Source: Paracoccaceae bacterium (GTDB taxonomy: Bacteria; Pseudomonadota; Alphaproteobacteria; Rhodobacterales; Rhodobacteraceae). From it: a stretch of 8,675 nucleotides of DNA. A program made the position numbers and the translations under genes. The notes under the pieces were generated by a model. That model had not been told where the DNA came from, ran no database searches, and worked only from the letters and a program-made list of their open reading frames with translations. The stretch covers positions 1 through 8,675 of the forward strand of contig JALVEX010000322.1 of NCBI GenBank assembly GCA_027030435.1, written 5' to 3'. Position 1 is the first letter of the stretch; each line of letters starts with the position of its first letter. Below are positions 6,391 to 8,675 of this stretch, one piece after another.

Positions 6391-7486
6391 CGGCCAGCAC
6401 CTCCCTGTTGGCCTCGGAGACGAGCGCGCGCCCGCTTTCGGCATCGAAAAGCGTGATGGCGGCGGGATCAAGGCCGAGCCCCACCGCCTCGCCAACACGC
6501 GCGTTATCGGCCGCGGGGATGCGCGCCTTCACCGTGCCATGCGCCGTCTCGACGGTGACGATGCGGGTGGTGCCCAGATATTCGCTGGCGATCACCTCGC
6601 CCCGGATCCGCGCCGCATCGGGCTCATGGAGGCGGACATGCTCCGGGCGCACGCCGAGCACCAGCCGCCCCGCCGCCGCATCAAGCTGGCGCGGGACAGC
6701 CTGGCTGACGCCGCCGATCCCGACCACCGCGCCACCGGCCTCCACCTGCCCCTCGAAAGAGAGGAAATTCATCGCCGGCGAGCCGATGAAATCGGCCACG
6801 AAGAGGCTCGCGGGCCAGTCGTAGATCTGCTGGGGCGGGCCGATCTGCTCCACCCGCCCCGCGTTCATCACCGCGATGCGATCGCCCATCTGCATGGCCT
6901 CGAGCTGATCGTGGGTCACATAGACGGTGGTGGCATTGATGCGGTCATGCAGCGCGCGCAGCTCCTCGGCCATGCGCTCGCGAAATTCCGCATCGAGCGC
7001 GCCGAGGGGCTCGTCCATCAGGAAGGCCTTGGGCTCGCGCACGATGGCCCGCCCGAGCGCCACGCGCTGGCGATCGCCGCCCGAAAGCCCGCCCACGGGC
7101 TTGTCAAGGATATCCTCGATGCCGAGAATGCGCGCGACCTCGGCGAGCCTCGCCGCGATCTCGGCGCGCCTCATCCCCTGGCTTTTCAGCGGATAGGTGA
7201 TGTTCTGGCGCACGTTCATGTGCGGGTAGAGCGCGAACATCTGGAAGACGAAGGCGATATCGCGCTCCGCCGCGCGCTTCTGCCCCACCTCCTCGCCATC
7301 GATCCAGATTTCGCCCGCAGTGGGCAGCTCGAGCCCGGCGATCATGCGCAGCGTAGTCGTCTTGCCGCAGCCCGAGGGGCCGAGCAGCATGAAGAACTCG
7401 CCGTCATGGATGGTGAAGGAAGAGGAATGCACGGCGGTGAAATCGCCGAAATCCTTGCGCAGGTTCCTGATCTCGATCTCGGCCAT
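6383..7486 (-). CDS. ABC importer ATP-binding protein, MalK/UgpC type (first ATPase)
   Basis: A 367-residue ATPase of full MalK/UgpC length. Walker A is GPSGCGKTT (36-44), Q-loop FQ (81-82), signature LSGGDRQR (134-141), Walker B AFLMDEP (154-160) with E159, D-loop GALDA, and H-loop H192. The C-terminal regulatory region carries the TOBE signature LGVRPEHVRL (277-286). ATG 7486 has GGAG six bases upstream, placed across the end of the preceding gene, whose stop is only three bases away. It resembles the following ATPase but differs throughout, so the two are anciently diverged paralogues rather than a recent duplication. In the family such proteins drive import of sugars, polyols or glycerol-phosphate compounds. 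Two different ATPases in one operon suggest a heterodimeric nucleotide-binding pair, as in the GlpS/GlpT glycerol importer of rhizobia. Confidence 0.93.
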   Translation of the reverse strand: MAEIEIRNLRKDFGDFTAVHSSSFTIHDGEFFMLLGPSGCGKTTTLRMIAGLELPTAGEIWIDGEEVGQKRAAERDIAFVFQMFALYPHMNVRQNITYPLKSQGMRRAEIAARLAEVARILGIEDILDKPVGGLSGGDRQRVALGRAIVREPKAFLMDEPLGALDAEFRERMAEELRALHDRINATTVYVTHDQLEAMQMGDRIAVMNAGRVEQIGPPQQIYDWPASLFVADFIGSPAMNFLSFEGQVEAGGAVVGIGGVSQAVPRQLDAAAGRLVLGVRPEHVRLHEPDAARIRGEVIASEYLGTTRIVTVETAHGTVKARIPAADNARVGEAVGLGLDPAAITLFDAESGRALVSEANREVLADG

Positions 7487-7489
7487 GGG

Positions 7490-7690
7490 CTACTCCGGGA
7501 AATGGCTGGTGATGATGAACATCACCGTTCCCGTCAGCGTGACGAGGAAGGACCACGTATAGGCAACCATCCAGAAGGGCTGCATCATCATGAACACGCC
7601 GAGCGCGATCAGGATGCTGGCCAGCATCTCCCAGGGCCCGCGCCTGAAGCGCATCAATCCCCTGAAAAATCTCCTGAAAACCCCGCTCAT
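7490..7690 (-). CDS. Small two-helix membrane protein of the ABC operon
   Basis: A 66-residue protein that I do not recognise by family name. A basic N-terminus (FRRFFRGLMRFRRGPWE) is followed by two hydrophobic segments, about 23-39 (MLASILIALGVFMMMQP) and 43-61, and a short tail ending SHFPE. The positive-inside rule puts the N-terminus in the cytoplasm, with both ends probably on that side. ATG 7690 overlaps the stop of the permease gene (ATGA), with GGAG about ten bases upstream, and its own TAG stop is three bases before the first ATPase, so it is firmly embedded in the operon. Its position between permease and ATPase genes suggests an accessory subunit. The rhizobial glycerol ABC operon also contains a small membrane protein, but I see no clear sequence likeness and make no homology claim. 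Confidence 0.8.
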   Translation of the reverse strand: MSGVFRRFFRGLMRFRRGPWEMLASILIALGVFMMMQPFWMVAYTWSFLVTLTGTVMFIITSHFPE

Positions 7691-8628
7691 TTGCGCACCG
7701 CTCCGAAGGTGATCCCGCGCAGCAGGTGCTTGCGCAGCATGATGGTGAAGATCATCACCGGCAGGAGGAAGAGGGTGGCCCCGGCCGCCACCGCCGGCCA
7801 ATCCTGCCCGCCCACGCCGATGATGGTGGGGATGAAGGGCGGCGCCGTCTGGGCCTCGCCGGAGGTCAGAAGCACGGCGAAGGCATATTCGTTCCAGGCG
7901 AAGATCAGGCAGAAGATGGCGGTGGAGGCGATCCCCGCCGCCGCCTGGGGCAGCACCACCTTGCGGAAGGCCTGGAAGCGGGTGTAGCCATCGATCAGCG
8001 CCGCCTCCTCGTATTCGCGCGGGATTTCATCGATGAACCCCTTCAGAAGCCAGACCGAAAGCGAGAGATTGACCGCCGTATAGAGGAGGATCATGCCCAG
8101 ATGCGTGTCCGACAGGCCAAGCTGGCGATACATGAGGAAGATCGGGATCGCCACCGCAATGGGCGGCATCATCCGGGTGGAGAGGATGAAGAACAGCAGA
8201 TCATCCTTGATCGGCACCCGGAAGCGCGAAAAGGCATAGGCCGCGAGCGTGCCGAGGAAAACCGAAAGGAAGGTGGAGCCGAAGCCGATGATCACCGAAT
8301 TGAGAAAGCGCTGGCCGTAGCGCGAGGGCCCGGCGATCACCATGCCCTTCCTGCGCACCAGCCTTTCATACCAGGTTTCGGGCGGCGGCAGGGTGGCTTC
8401 CATGTCGGGGGTGATGCGGGTCTGGGTGGTGAAGAGATTGACATAGCCCTCGAGCGAGGGGGTGAAGATCACCTTGGGCGGGTAGGAGATCGCGTCCGAG
8501 GGGCTCTTGAAGCCGGTGCTGATGATCCATAGGAGCGGGATCAGGGTGATCACCGTGTAGGCGATCACCAGCGCGGCGGCGATCCACTTCTGGCGCCGGG
8601 TGGGCTCGGTGACGGAATGGCCGCTCAT
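7687..8628 (-). CDS. Carbohydrate-type ABC importer permease, MalG family
   Basis: A 313-residue inner-membrane permease with six predicted helices, at about 16-38, 109-133, 143-167, 177-195, 232-254 and 278-298. The cytoplasmic EAA loop EYEEAALIDGYTRF (205-218) through VVLPQAAAGI is the ATPase docking site that defines binding-protein-dependent importers. The C-terminal ending (LLRGITFGAVRK) is typical of the CUT1 MalG branch. Between helices 1 and 2 the periplasmic segment (about 40-108) is longer than in ordinary MalG proteins and contains PPPETWYERLVRRKG. ATG 8628 overlaps the stop of the preceding permease (ATGA), with GAAGGA a few bases upstream. Its partner is the MalF-type permease cut by the right edge. 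The substrate is not readable from the sequence; the operon's kinase suggests a small polyol or ketose. Confidence 0.92.
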   Translation of the reverse strand: MSGHSVTEPTRRQKWIAAALVIAYTVITLIPLLWIISTGFKSPSDAISYPPKVIFTPSLEGYVNLFTTQTRITPDMEATLPPPETWYERLVRRKGMVIAGPSRYGQRFLNSVIIGFGSTFLSVFLGTLAAYAFSRFRVPIKDDLLFFILSTRMMPPIAVAIPIFLMYRQLGLSDTHLGMILLYTAVNLSLSVWLLKGFIDEIPREYEEAALIDGYTRFQAFRKVVLPQAAAGIASTAIFCLIFAWNEYAFAVLLTSGEAQTAPPFIPTIIGVGGQDWPAVAAGATLFLLPVMIFTIMLRKHLLRGITFGAVRK

Positions 8629-8675
8629 CTTTCCTTCACCCTGTTCAGCGCCTTCACGTAGATCGAGGCGAGCCC
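8625..8675 (-). CDS. Upstream ABC permease (MalF type), last 16 codons
   Basis: Reading leftward from the window edge, one frame gives GLASIYVKALNRVKER followed by TGA (8627-8625). The stop overlaps the start of the MalG-type gene as ATGA. A short amphipathic, basic tail of this sort is what would follow the last membrane helix of the first permease of a CUT1 importer, and this position is where that gene is expected. The identification rests mainly on context and the stop/start overlap, because too few residues remain to show a domain. The rest of the gene lies beyond the window. Confidence 0.65.
   Translation of the reverse strand, partial: GLASIYVKALNRVKER

Noticed and set aside
5395..6456. 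353-codon plus-strand open frame opposite the second ATPase
   Set aside because: The opposite strand carries a complete ABC ATPase motif set. This frame shows none and has a biased His/Arg/Gly composition.
6164..7987. 607-codon plus-strand open frame across the ATPase and permease genes
   Set aside because: It runs antisense to three well-supported genes, and its translation is His-, Arg- and Asp-rich without recognisable structure. It is a shadow frame.

Overview
The window is GC-rich DNA (roughly two thirds G+C by eye) with alphaproteobacterial character. The best match I can give from memory is the Rhodobacteraceae/Paracoccaceae. Supporting points are a porin-like C-terminus ending in Phe, a DUF2059-type exported protein, a TPR-sulfotransferase of the kind common in that family, and a tRNA promoter with a TAAATA -10 box. 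No mobile element, CRISPR array, integrase or rRNA is visible, and no gap between genes exceeds 300 bases. The family assignments come from motifs read by eye, not from a database search.

Left part (1-3533). The end of a beta-barrel outer-membrane protein gene (+) converges on a secreted DUF2059-like gene (-). A 217-base divergent intergenic region then carries a good sigma70-type promoter for the DUF2059 gene and a weaker one for the rightward gene. That rightward gene encodes a 728-residue protein with N-terminal TPR repeats and a C-terminal PAPS-dependent sulfotransferase domain. It probably starts at TTG 1347.

Middle (3534-3747). A tRNA-Ser(CGA) gene with encoded CCA is preceded by a well-spaced promoter (TTGCAA-17-TAAATA). 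It converges on the next operon.

Right part (3748-8675, all on the minus strand). This is the distal part of one tightly packed operon. In transcription order it holds the last 16 codons of a MalF-type permease, a MalG-type permease, a 66-residue two-helix membrane protein, two different MalK/UgpC-type ATPases, and a fused single-chain DhaK-DhaL kinase. Three junctions are stop/start overlaps (ATGA, ATGA, ATGGCTGA), one gap is 3 bases and the last is 27. The layout fits a CUT1-type ABC importer feeding a ketose kinase: a small polyol or ketose is imported and the kinase phosphorylates dihydroxyacetone or a related short ketose such as erythrulose. The solute-binding protein, most of the first permease, and any regulator or dehydrogenase lie beyond the right edge, so the substrate cannot be fixed here. 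The least explained component is the small membrane protein at 7490-7690.
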